Below are positions 48,352-57,551 of a DNA stretch of 64,000 nt, piece by piece. Every line of letters starts with the position of its first letter. Position 1 is the stretch's first letter. The notes beneath the pieces are model-generated. The model searched no databases, was not told the DNA's origin, and saw only the letters and a program-made list of their open reading frames with translations. The position numbers were made by a program, and so were the translations under genes. Origin of the DNA: Cercis canadensis (lineage: Eukaryota > Streptophyta > Magnoliopsida > Fabales > Fabaceae); assembly GCA_003255065.1 (NCBI GenBank), contig QAOA01002082.1:802861-866860 (forward strand). The letters are read 5' to 3'.

Positions 48352-48567
48352 CTAGGCGCATGCTTCTTTCCTCGGCGCAACGGAGAACAAGGAATCAAGA
48401 TCAGGTGGCTGGAAATAACCGTCCTTGGGCGGCTCCTGTCGCGTTCCGCCGAACGGTTTCTTCCTCGGCGGCGGCGGAGGGCACATGAACACCGCCGGAA
48501 TCTGATTCTCGATATGCCTCGGGGTTCTGCACTCTTCCTCCCACTCCCTCATTCCTGATCTGTCCAT
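48352..48567 (-). CDS. SMR: SIAMESE-RELATED cyclin-dependent kinase inhibitor
   Basis: Plant-specific CDK inhibitor of 71 residues that restrains the cell cycle and promotes endoreduplication, acting in the nucleus on CYCD-CDK complexes. The family signature is EECRTPRHIENQIPAVFMCP followed by PPPPRKKPF. The C-terminal GYFQPPDLDSLFSVAPRKEA fits the SMR subgroup with a PPDL-x-x-LF tail. One intronless frame, as usual for SMR genes; start ATG at 48567. The 5' leader (to about 48.7 kb) is followed by an A-rich stretch. A longer overlapping frame on the same strand is out of frame with the motif. Which SMR number it is cannot be decided, so the symbol is generic. Confidence 0.85.
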   Translation of the reverse strand: MDRSGMREWEEECRTPRHIENQIPAVFMCPPPPPRKKPFGGTRQEPPKDGYFQPPDLDSLFSVAPRKEACA

Positions 48568-49183
48568 AGCAGCTATTCTCTATAGCCACTCTCCCCTTTG
48601 ACCGTTTTTCCGGGAAAATTGAAGAGGAAAAAAGGAAACAAAAATCACGGTTCACGAAGATGATCTACGGCTCTTACCCGATATGAAATTTTTAGAAACT
48701 GAAAATTTGACAGACAAGGAGTGAGGGTATTTATAAAGAAAAAAAATTAATTAAAAATTTTCTGATTTGGGTTTTGAAATTTTTGAAATAGTGTGGGGGA
48801 GCCTGAGAGGGGTAGTAGGGGGGTGATCGTGTGGGGTTGGGTCTAATGAAACGTGCGGTGTTGTTAGGTGACAGCCTGGCAGTGACGTTGGCAAATCCAC
48901 GTGGCGATTCAAGAATGGATCTAATGGGCCCTCGTTTCGCCGCGTATTTTAGCGCTATATTCAAATTTGGCGGCGCCATCTGGAGTCGGTGTGTGCGCGG
49001 GAACGTGGCCAATGTTTTGGAGGTTGACCGCCCTTTTCGTAACGGCAAGTGTGATGGTACAGAGGTGGGGCCCAGTGTGATGGACGGTGGATATTGTGGC
49101 TGTTATTTGAGTTTTTGTGGTATGGTTGTAAGTTTAGCATTTGTTTGCGTAAAAGGGTAGACGGTAGAGTGTGAGAGTGGAGA
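48568..49183. other. Upstream region of the SMR gene
   Basis: Locally G+C-rich (about 48.8-49.1 kb, with cgcgtattttagcgc and ggcggcgcc), unlike the neighbouring spacers. No gene recognised; probably promoter sequence of the SMR gene, possibly bidirectional. Confidence 0.4.
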
Positions 49184-49405
49184 ATGATGAGATTCTGTAA
49201 TGGGGCCCAGTTATGGGCTTTTTCTTGTCGTTTAGGGCTGAGAAATGGGGAAATGGGCTGAAAGGATTTGGACTTTTAGGTGTGAAATACAATGAATCAA
49301 GTGAAGCACTCTTCAGGAGGAGGCAGTAATGGAATCACACGGCCCAATGTTGATTTTCACAAGTTATCTATTTGTTTTCATCTTGGGAAACAAGACCTCC
49401 CCTTC
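49184..49405 (+). repeat. Repeat R, copy 1
   Basis: Starts gagattctgtaatggggccc and runs through gggctttttcttgtcgttta and gtgaagcactcttcaggagg to caagacctcccc. It recurs at 52467-53680 (interrupted) and 63754-64000. A short frame from ATGAATCAAGTGAAGCAC stays open in copies 1 and 3, but I recognise no protein. It may be a leader or exon of a duplicated gene. Confidence 0.8.
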
Positions 49406-49413
49406 TCCACAAC

Positions 49414-49924
49414 TAGAGGTGTTAAAATGAGTTGGGCCCGTTGGATTGGCCCGCCCCGCCATGCAAAAGGGTTAGGTTGGGTTAAGGTTTTGCTGGCCCG
49501 TTTGGAAGCGGGTTTCTGAGCCCGCCCCATTTGGTTTGTGGGTTGGTGGCGGGGCGGGGCTGGTTGGGGCAGGCTGGCCCGCCAGTCAAATTTTTTTTTT
49601 TTTAATTTCTAATCTTTATTATAAAAATTATGTTGTCATGTTGGTATTAATCTTCTTGGACTTATTTTTTAATGATTGTTTATTACTTTGTTAGACTATT
49701 TAATTAATTTTGGTCCTCTTAAATAATTTGAATTACGTGATGGAAAATTATTTATCATTGATTTGGTGTTTAACATTGATTTAAATTGTTATTAATCACT
49801 AATTTGCTGTTTTTTTTTTTGGCGGCTGGCCCGCCTAACCCACAACCCACAATGGGTTGGGTTGGGTTGAGGTTTTTTCAGCCCGCCCAAATGGCGGGGC
49901 GGGCTGGCCCGTTTGACAGCTCTA
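49414..49924. mobile_element. hAT-type MITE with 8-bp target duplication
   Basis: 511 bp with ends tagaggtgttaaaatg and cgtttgacagctcta (inverted: tagagctgtcaaacg), flanked by the 8-bp repeat TCCACAAC at 49406-49413 and 49925-49932. The ends carry ggcccgccccgcc and its complement. The 8-bp duplication and TAG(A/G)GxTGT ends place it with hAT elements. No transposase, so non-autonomous. It sits at the end of R copy 1. Confidence 0.9.
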
Positions 49925-49932
49925 TCCACAAC

Positions 49933-50322
49933 CACCCCAAATTTCTCTAATTACTTATGATTTAGGTTATGCCAAAATTTAACGTAAACCAAACATGCTA
50001 ATCTATACATTAATGTGTATCTATCATTATTAATTTTGGTATACCTATCTTGATAACTAACATTGCTCAATTTAAAATTCACAACCCCAAGAGACTTAAG
50101 TGTAAAATATTCTCCAATGTAACTAATTAATTTTTGAATACTCAAGCAAAGAACCAAAGTTGTTCATACAAATAAAGCAAAGAACAAACAGTGATTGTTT
50201 CTTTGTTATAAAACATCGAAGGCATGAAGATGGAATTAATAAAGCAAAAGCAAGTATTGTGTCAGCTGGAATTAAGCAAAGCACAAAATTAACTATAAAA
50301 TCTTTGACCTTGTCTAGTTGTA
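49933..50322. other. Spacer between hAT MITE and DUF594 5' relic
   Basis: A+T-rich sequence with no recognised feature. Confidence 0.5.
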
Positions 50323-51958
50323 TCACACTTCACTAACAAAAAATTTTGGGAAAAGTTTAAAAAACTCCCTTGAACTATACTCTTATTGCATTTTACCCAT
50401 CATGCTTCAAAAACGTAGAAAAGACCTCCTTCAACTACTAAAATGTGCGTTTTACCCCCAAGACCCAGACAGACATCCAAAAATAGACGGAAAGAATCAT
50501 GTGCTTGGCATGTGGAGTGTTTAATTTGTGCTATAGTGCAATTTATAAGGGTATAAATGAAAATAAATTTATTAAAATGTGGTAAAAAAGTAATATTTAA
50601 AAAGTTTTGGGGTCAACTTATAATATTAAAAAATTATCATCTTCAACCTCCAGCGGACATCCATTTCCAGAATTCGACCTGTTTTCAAATCCATTCAGAT
50701 CCTCTTCATATCTCTCTTATTTCTCAACTAAAATTTACAAATTATATATCATTTTAAAGCTTGTGAAATTTGTAACAATATTATGCTATTAGTTTTAAGA
50801 TTGAAGCTCAAAATAAAGCACGAAAAGCTAAAGGCAGCAGCGGTACATGTCACTCAATCCGGCCAATCAAGAGTGAATTTCTCCAAATTCTTTGAGAGGT
50901 TTTGTGCGAAATTCGTTTTCTAATACTACTCAAACAATTTCTTTTTTCCAATCTTTCTCCAAATTCTTCAAGGGGTTTCGAAATTCATTTTCTAACACTA
51001 CCCAAACAAGTTTTGAGGATATTAGCTATGGTTTTTTGAGTTTCTAGCTACGATTTTACTTTTTCTCTTATTCCTCTCTAATTAAGAACGAATTTCTCCA
51101 AATTTTTTGAAGGATTTTCAAGTTCCTAACTATGGTTTTTTGGCTTTCTGATTTTCTGAGTTTTGAGATTGTACGTGCATGAGACGTGATTCTTTCCGTC
51201 CATTAATGGACGCCCGTTTGGTATTTAGGGGTAAAACGCACATTTTCGTAGTTGAATGAGGTATTTCCTACGTTTTTGAAGTATGGGGGGTAAAATGCAA
51301 TAAGAGTATCGTTCAGAGGAATTATTTAGACTTTTCCCAAAAATTTTAAATGTTGCTGTTAAGTTGGCCTTTGCTCGCCTCTCTCTCCACCAGATTTTGA
51401 GTTGCGCTCCCAAACTTGGTTCTTATTTTAAGGTCAACCAAGGTGAGTTATTTATAACCATGGAGTTATATATTTATGTATATATATATGGCTTTCATTT
51501 TTATTTTCCTTGTAATTTTTCTTTTTTGGGTTTATAGCAGTTTTGTCAACTGGCTTTCTCTAATACAAAAAAAAAATGTTTTATGTTATTTGAATGTTTT
51601 TAAAATATATATGCGCCTCCTTTCAAATATAACATTTTATCATTAATGTGTGTGTGTTATTTACTATTAAATTAATGATGCAAACAATAGATAAAAAATG
51701 TAAATAAAAGTGTGACACAAAAAGAGTGTGCTATTATCATTTCTTTGTTTCTTTTTGTTCAAAAATTTGCAAGAGTCATGATCTAATTCCTTTAAACTTG
51801 TTAATTTCTTAAAGCAAATTAATTGTTCTTTTAATTGTTCATTGTCAGTTCAAACTAACCCTCTATCTCTCACTCTTTTTTTCTACAGATATCAAAGACG
51901 TATCTAGTACTTGAAACATTAAGTGCAGAGAGCTAAACTAAAATGATTCTACTTCCAA
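50323..51958 (+). pseudogene. 5' exons of a DUF4220/DUF594 gene without its body, split by a Mutator-like element
   Basis: 50323-50347 plus 51339-51844 match 56231-56768, the leader of the downstream DUF594 copy. A leader exon ends at AACCAAG|GTGAGT (51442). A second exon after TCTACAG (about 51890-51958) matches exon 1 of the intact gene at 61.2 kb: CAGAGAGCTAAACTAAA then ATG and codons MILLP, with the same A|GTAAGT donor. No DUF594 body follows in this unit before R copy 2 starts at 52.47 kb. Either this is a decapitated copy, or these exons are spliced over 5.6 kb to the body at 57.55 kb; I prefer the first because the body has its own leader copy at 56.2 kb. Confidence 0.6.
50348..51338. 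mobile_element. Non-autonomous Mutator-like element with long TIRs
   Basis: 991 bp starting gggaaaagtttaaa and ending in the inverted form. The inverted repeats extend about 120 bp (ctcttattgcattttaccc, aaaatgtgcgttttacccc in both arms). It is flanked by the 9-bp repeat AAAAATTTT (50339-50347 and 51339-51347). The paralogous locus at about 56255 shows the empty site. Long TIRs with a 9-bp duplication are typical of MULEs. No coding content was recognised inside. Confidence 0.9.
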
Positions 51959-51978
51959 GTAAGTTTGTCGTTAAACAA

Positions 51979-52349
51979 AGAGTAAAACTCTTTTTTAGTC
52001 CTTAAAAAATGTAGTCACTGACAAATTCATCCTCCAAAAATTTTTAGTGGCAAATTGGTCCTTGAATTAATATTCTGCTGACAAATTAGTCATCCGGTAG
52101 GCAAGATCAATAAAAAGAAAATGAGGATTTAAAATAAGAAAATGAGAGCTTAAACATAGCTAGACAAGATCAATGAAAGAAATTTAGAAAATGAGTCTGC
52201 AAGGGTCCATAACTTTTCTCATTAAAATACTAGAGGACTAATTTGTCAGACAAAATAATAATTCAATGACCAATTTATCATCGAAAATTTTTAGAGGACG
52301 AATTTGTCAATAACTACATTTTTCAAGTACTAAAAAAAGATTTTACTCT
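51979..52349. mobile_element. Long-TIR MITE (371 bp)
   Basis: Ends agagtaaaactc and gattttactct are inverted, and similarity continues for about 120 bp into each arm (aaaaatgtagt, tgacaaattc, caaaaattttt). A 7-bp direct repeat TAAACAA flanks it (51972-51978, 52350-52356). It lies 20 bp after the donor of the relic exon. Family not certain. Confidence 0.8.
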
Positions 52350-52568
52350 TAAACAAATGATTGCAGTTAGCATCCAGTACAAAATTTTCTCATCCATATG
52401 TACTACATCTCATAAACATTAATTTTACACAAATAGTTTCATAAATTGTCTGCCAAAGGGGATAAATTGGGGCCCCAGCTATGGGCTTTTTCTTGTCGTT
52501 TAGGGCTGAGAAATGGAGAAATGGGTTGAAAGGATTTGGACTTTTAGCTGTGAAATACAATGAATCAA

Positions 52569-53555
52569 GGTGGTGTTTGGTATGGAGAATCTTTTATTCC
52601 CAACTATATTACTTTTCTAGGAATCCTATTCCTAGAAATGATATATTCCCAACAAAATTTTATTCCCATGTTTGGTTCAATTAGAACTACCCAGAAATGC
52701 TATCAATTTTTCCAAAAATACCCTGTGCTTCGTCTTTGCTGCTCTGCCCATAAAGAACAGCTGTTTTAGCACTCTTGTCTTTCATGGCTATTGACCTTCC
52801 TCTGCTTCCACCCGTCTCAAAAGTATCAAAGTCAGAACGACCACAAGCATCAACTCAGGTTTTTCAAACCAAAAGTCCAAAATGACTAAATTTGAATCGA
52901 ATGAGATTTACTCTTCAAGCACTAGCTGAGACTGAGAGAAGAAAACCCCAATATCAGGAGCTTCGGTGCTGTATGCACTTGTGACTTCCATGGTCTCTCC
53001 AATCACAACTTGTACACACAGTCTCCTACATGAAACGTTGCACACCTGATTATTCCCCAAAATTTTGAAAAAATTTCAAAGCCCACCAAGACTAACCCAT
53101 CCTTGAAAACAGCGGTCACTTCCTTCTCTCCCCCGCTCTCAATATAAGAACCAAATCGCACTCATGAACCTCACCGAGTCTTCTCAAATAAACAGCAATG
53201 TCTGTATGCGCTGCAAGGCCAAGCCGGCGGAGGAGACAGACAAGCTCATTTGTAAGCTCTGCGCTACACCGTGGCATTCTGCTTGCCTCACTTCTACGCT
53301 ACGTCAATGGTGGTGTCGCACAGAGAAGGAGAATGAGGGGGAACGAAGAAGGGTAAAGAATGGAAAAAAAAATTCATTCCTAGGAAAGTTGTATTCCCAT
53401 CTCAAGAGATGGGAAAGTTTAATTTTCATTTTCAGTACAAATTTTATTCCTGGGTATCTTTGATGTCTGGGAATGTTTTTTTTTCCTTACACCAAATATA
53501 GGAAACTTTTTACTTTCCCATGAATGCTAAAACATTCCAGGTACCAAACACTACC
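52569..53555. mobile_element. PIF/Harbinger-like element carrying a captured gene piece
   Basis: 987 bp. Ends GGTGGTGTTTGGTA and TACCAAACACTACC are imperfect inverted repeats of the type seen in PIF/Harbinger elements (GGxxxTGTTTGG). The flanking CAA (52566-52568 and 53556-53558) is a 3-bp target duplication, proven by the uninterrupted R copies at 49.3 and 63.87 kb. Sub-terminal tattcccaa/ttcccatg motifs also pair. It has no transposase; the interior holds PHD-like coding sequence similar to VIM/ORTHRUS. It therefore looks like a Pack-type element. Confidence 0.8.
53164..53350 (+). pseudogene. PHD-finger fragment like VIM/ORTHRUS, inside the Harbinger-like element
   Basis: From ATG at 53164 the frame reads MNLTESSQ, then VCMRCKAKPAEETDKLICK, LCATPWHSACL and LRQWWC. 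This matches the N-terminal PHD zinc finger of VIM/ORTHRUS ubiquitin ligases (VCMRCK, then TCxTPWHVxCL, then WxCPDC), which bind methylated DNA and histones and maintain CG methylation. Cysteine and histidine ligands are present up to WWC; the final CPDC pair is not, as the frame passes into basic sequence and then the element's end. A TATA-like tataaga about 20 bp upstream suggests that promoter sequence came along. RING and SRA domains are absent. Probably a captured fragment, not a functional gene. Confidence 0.6.
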
Positions 53556-53697
53556 CAAGTGAAGCACTCTTCAGGAGGAGGCAGTGATGGAATCACACAG
53601 CCCAATGTTGATTTTCATGCGTTATCGATTTGCTTTCATCTTGGGAAACAAGACCTCCCCTCCCAAAAAAAACCCCATTTGCTTCCACAATCCCTGC

Positions 53698-53730
53698 TAG
53701 GGGTGTTCACCGGGGCGGGTCAACCCGCAC
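53698..53730 (+). mobile_element. Truncated hAT-like end
   Basis: taggggtgttcaccggggcg matches the kind of terminus seen on the hAT MITE at 49414, but no second end was found nearby. Confidence 0.35.
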
Positions 53731-53996
53731 ATGGTCCCATGCATAATGGTTATGACTTTTCTTAGCCTGGGCTGTTATTAGGATTTCTGGCCTCAAAGCT
53801 GCGTGCTTTTTTTTTTTTTCACTATTCTGTGTTATTTTGTGATTGTCTATTTTGTAGGATGTAGGGTGTAATGTTTTTTTTAAGAAATTTGCAATTTGAC
53901 ACGAGGTTTTAATTGATTCTCTATCCATTCTGGTGATAGCATTCTTTGCAGGAGCTTTGCTAGAGAAGTAGATATGTTTGATGATGGTTAAAGTCT

Positions 53997-54215
53997 TAAA
54001 GTATTAAGTTTGTCAATTTTATTATGTTTGAATGTAAAGTACTAAGTTTGTCAATTTTATTATGCTTGAATGTTGGATATTGATTAAATTATGTTGAATG
54101 TTGGATATCTGTTTGAATGTAAAGTACTAAATTTGTCAATTTTATTATGTTTGAATGTTAGATATTGATTAAATTATGTTGAATGTTTGATATTTGTATG
54201 AATGTTAAAGACTTA
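53997..54215 (+). repeat. Irregular minisatellite
   Basis: The phrase aagtttgtcaattttattat(g) followed by ttgaatgt occurs near 54006, 54043 and (as aaatttg...) 54128, with gatattgattaaattatgtt twice (about 54076 and 54161). Copies are spaced 38 and 85 bp, so the array is irregular. Confidence 0.7.
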
Positions 54216-54895
54216 AAATACCATTCTGTTTCTATTTATGTTTTTGTTTCTACTCTCTGCTTCTGTTTGCTTGAGTTTGATAATGAAACTTGAGGATTCT
54301 TTCAAGGGAATGCGTGAATGGTTCATAGTTAGTAAGTTTGTAACTTGATGTGTAATGGCGGAGGGTGGTTCAATCTCAAAGATCTAGGTCCCTGTTGATT
54401 AAATAGTTAGCAGGCTGAAGAGAGAGCAATGTTATAGGATTGTTAACTAGGGTGGTTCAGATGCTTACTATTTTGTTGCTCATAGGGATGTGGTCCTGAT
54501 TGTAGTTTGCCAAAAAGCTGTTGATTCTTTCTGTGACCATAGCGAATGGTAAAATTTTTGTTTAGTTGTTTGTGAACAATTCTATTTTATAGTTTCTGTT
54601 CTAATTTAATGTAAGGGGTTGTCATTTTCCTGTTGCAAACTTAGTGTGTATTCTAGTCAATCTTCATTTGAATTCTTATTGTGTTCCCTGTGAAATGATT
54701 TTCGTTCTATTGAATCCTATGAATTTCTCTTCTCTTTGGTTTGGGTATTTAAATAAAAGTTGTTTTTAGCTTCTTTTTGTCTGGTTAATGTAGGAAAAAG
54801 AAACAAAAGTACAATATTGAAAAATGCCAATAAATAGTATTTAAATTGTGTGTTTGTATGTGGAGTCTGATACACCCTTCATTTTTTTTTTACAG

Positions 54896-55930
54896 ATATG
54901 GAACTGTTCACGTGATGAAGGTAACTTTTGAGTGTATTTGTTTCACTCTCAGATTTGCGTTTTGTGAACAGTTTTCCGATTCCATTTGTTGTTAAAATTC
55001 ACAGGATGATATCAATTATATCTTCTTCTCATTTGATTTTTAGCAAGTTTGTTGAATGAATTGTCTTGCATTTTTTACTTTGAAATTTTGTATATTCTTG
55101 TTCTTGAAATTGAATTCACCATACATCTATCTAATTCTCAAGACCAAGTTGAATTCTAATAGTTTTTGTCTCTTGATTGACATATTATGATGAGGCAAAC
55201 CTGATTTCTAGCAACTATCCTTCTGTTCCTATTGTGATTTGTGTGTTCCTTGATCGAGATGGGAAACTGCCCAGAGTTGCTTGAGTTATAGTTACAGGTT
55301 CATGTTCATTACTTTCCTATGTAACCAGAAAAATAGTTACAGGTTCATGTTATGGCATATACAAATTAAATTCTAGGTTACATATTCTTTTTAACTTGTA
55401 ATTGATTTTTGATTGTATTCCCTTTGTTGGGCTGGCTAGAAGGAGGTAAAAAGATCCCTTGAAGCTTCTAAGCAGATCATTAATTGTATCATATTTCCTA
55501 TATTAAGAGCGTTTTATACCTAGTGAAATCCTTTTATGCTTTGTGATAACTATTGGACTGGTTGAAAATAAATATTTGATTGTTCTGCAGCGGATCTCCG
55601 TGTTCACGAGTTTTTCAAGACATCATATTTCAAGTCAAGGATCCACCCTATCCCAGGTGCTCAGACCTTCAGAAGTTATCAAGATTTTGTAGCCTATCAG
55701 TCGTAACGTATGCATTGTGTTTAACTTTCTTCAAACTGATATGATTCCAAGTTAGCTTTAACTGACTGGAGCTGTTTTCCTATATTTATCATCAGATCTC
55801 GGCAGAATGCAATCAAGGATCACACAATTGAGTGGATAGAGAAGAATTATCCAAGACTTTTTCAGGAGATTCACTTTGGGAATCACTATGCTCTTGATGG
55901 GCTGTCTAGACCAAAGTCAGAGATTTGTAG
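54896..55930 (+). pseudogene. HAD-superfamily (5'-nucleotidase-like) gene relic, three internal exons
   Basis: Exons 54896-54920, 55591-55707 and 55796-55930 have proper GT-AG borders and compatible phases. They read IWNCSRDE-ADLRVHEFF, KTSYFKSRIHPIPGAQ, KLSRFCSLSVVT and SRQNAIKDHTIEWIEKNYPR plus FQEIHFGNHYALD and SRPKSEICR. This recalls a plant HAD-like family related to C-type 5'-nucleotidases; SVVTSRQ would be the motif II region. Within the second exon the frame shifts between GAQT and KLSRF (bases are missing against the expected reading), and the exons with the catalytic DxD and the C-terminal IDDN motif are absent. It is flanked by R on one side and a MITE on the other. I read it as a dead internal fragment. 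Confidence 0.6.
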
Positions 55931-56060
55931 GTATGCCTTCTAAATTATAATAGCTCATGTAATGTGACTATGTGAGCTTTGATTTTCAGCTCTCTGTTAG
56001 CTTTAGTTTATGGCTTTCTTTTTGTTCAAATTTGGAAAAATGGCTTGTGCAGATTTTCTG

Positions 56061-56230
56061 GCGAAAATTGACCGAACCAAACCAAACCAAACTAAACCAG
56101 ACCGGTTTGGTTTGGTTTGGTTTTACTCTCAAAAATTTGAAAAACCGAATCGAACCAATATGGTTTGTTCGGTTTGGTGTTGGTTTGGGGTGTAAACTGG
56201 ACCAAATTGGACCGATTACACCCCCTATGA
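56061..56230 (-). mobile_element. MITE fragment rich in AAACC/GGTTT units
   Basis: accgaaccaaaccaaaccaa is followed by its inverse (ggtttggtttggtttggttt), so the piece folds back. The right end reads ttggaccgattacaccccct, a common hAT-type MITE terminus when inverted (aggggGTGTAATCGG). No matching left terminus is visible, so it is probably truncated. It abuts the DUF594 leader repeat at 56231. Confidence 0.5.
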
Positions 56231-56780
56231 ATGTATCACACTTCACTAACAAAAAATTTCAAATGTTACTGTTAAGTTGGCCTTTGCTCGCATCTCTCTC
56301 CACCATATTTTGAGTTGCGCTCTCAAACTCGGTTCTTATTTTAAGGTCAACCAAGGTGAGTTATTTATAACCATGGGGTTATATATATATATGGCTTTCA
56401 TTTTTATTTTCCTTGTAGTTTTTCTTTTTTGGGTTTATAGCAGTTTTGTCAACTGGCTTTGTCTAATGCATAAAAAAAAAATGTTTTATGTTATTTGAAT
56501 GTTTTTAAAATATATATGCGCCTCCTTTCAAATATAACATTTTATCATTAATGTGTGTGTGTTATTTACTATTAAATTAATGATGCAAACAATAGATAAA
56601 AAATGTAAATAAAAGTGTGACAAAAAGAGTGTGCTATTATCATTTCTTTAATTCAATAATTGGAATTTTTTTTTTCTTTTTGTTCAAAAATTTGCAAGAG
56701 TTAGGATCTAATTTCTTTAAACTTGTTAATTTCTTAAAGTAGATTAATTTTCTTTTAATTGTTCATTGCTGTACTCAAAG
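56231..56780 (+). promoter_or_regulatory. Leader region of the damaged DUF594 copy
   Basis: Matches 50323-50347/51339-51844. Contains the probable 5' UTR exon ending AACCAAG|GTGAGT at 56355. A second leader exon equal to 51890-51958 was not found between here and 57.55 kb. Confidence 0.5.
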
Positions 56781-57551
56781 GATATTGCTGTACCTTAGGC
56801 AGTATCTTATATTTTCTCACTAATATGATTCCTAGTTTATCTATAAAATTGTTTGACACTATCATATAGTAAAATGCTGCCAGTGTCACATCATTAAATT
56901 AAAACATTTTATCAACAATAATATTGCTTTTGGTAGTTTATTTATACATGGCAACATGCAATTGGGAGATTGTGTTTAATATTTTTACACTAGTACATCA
57001 AAATTAATTCTTAATGTATATCTCAAAGTTTTAAGTAAAAAGACGTTTCTCTAGTGCCTTCAATGCAATATGATACAAGGGTTTATTGTCTAATCTTTAC
57101 GTGTCATATGTATTTATATGGTCAAAGTCACATTCTCTCTTGTTTTTATAAAGAAATAATGTGCCTACAAAGTATGGGACAGTCACTTTTGTACTTATAA
57201 TGAATAAACTCATCTGTGGGTTGTGAGTGGTGCCTAAGACAGCATCCAACTAGGGGATATGATAGATCCCAGTTTTAGTCTATCAATCAATTATTGTGAT
57301 GGATTATATCTTACTTTGTGCTAAATCTAATTTAATTATAATAAATAGAGATGTTGAGACTATTTAATTAAAAAAGCTTTGATATTATATTAATGAACTA
57401 TTTATTACAAAAACTTAAACTGTTAGGAGATATATGAAATAGTTTTACATCTATCTAACACCAAATTCTTTTAGGCACAAACTCCCCTCAATATTTATTT
57501 GTTCCATTTTAAGAAACTCTTGTTTGTTGTTTAGCTAAAAGGATTTTACCA

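Larger units (their letters stand above)
52467..53680 (+). repeat. Repeat R, copy 2, interrupted by the Harbinger-like element
   Basis: 52467-52568 and 53556-53680 together make one R copy. It breaks at aatgaatCAA and resumes at CAAgtgaagc, exactly around the element at 52569-53555. Confidence 0.85.

Noticed and set aside
48401-49160. Several 75-109 codon frames around the SMR gene
   Set aside because: They overlap the SMR frame or its G+C-rich upstream region and match no family I know.
53164-53463. PHD-like frame as a functional gene
   Set aside because: It lacks the final zinc ligands and the RING and SRA domains, and lies inside a transposon.
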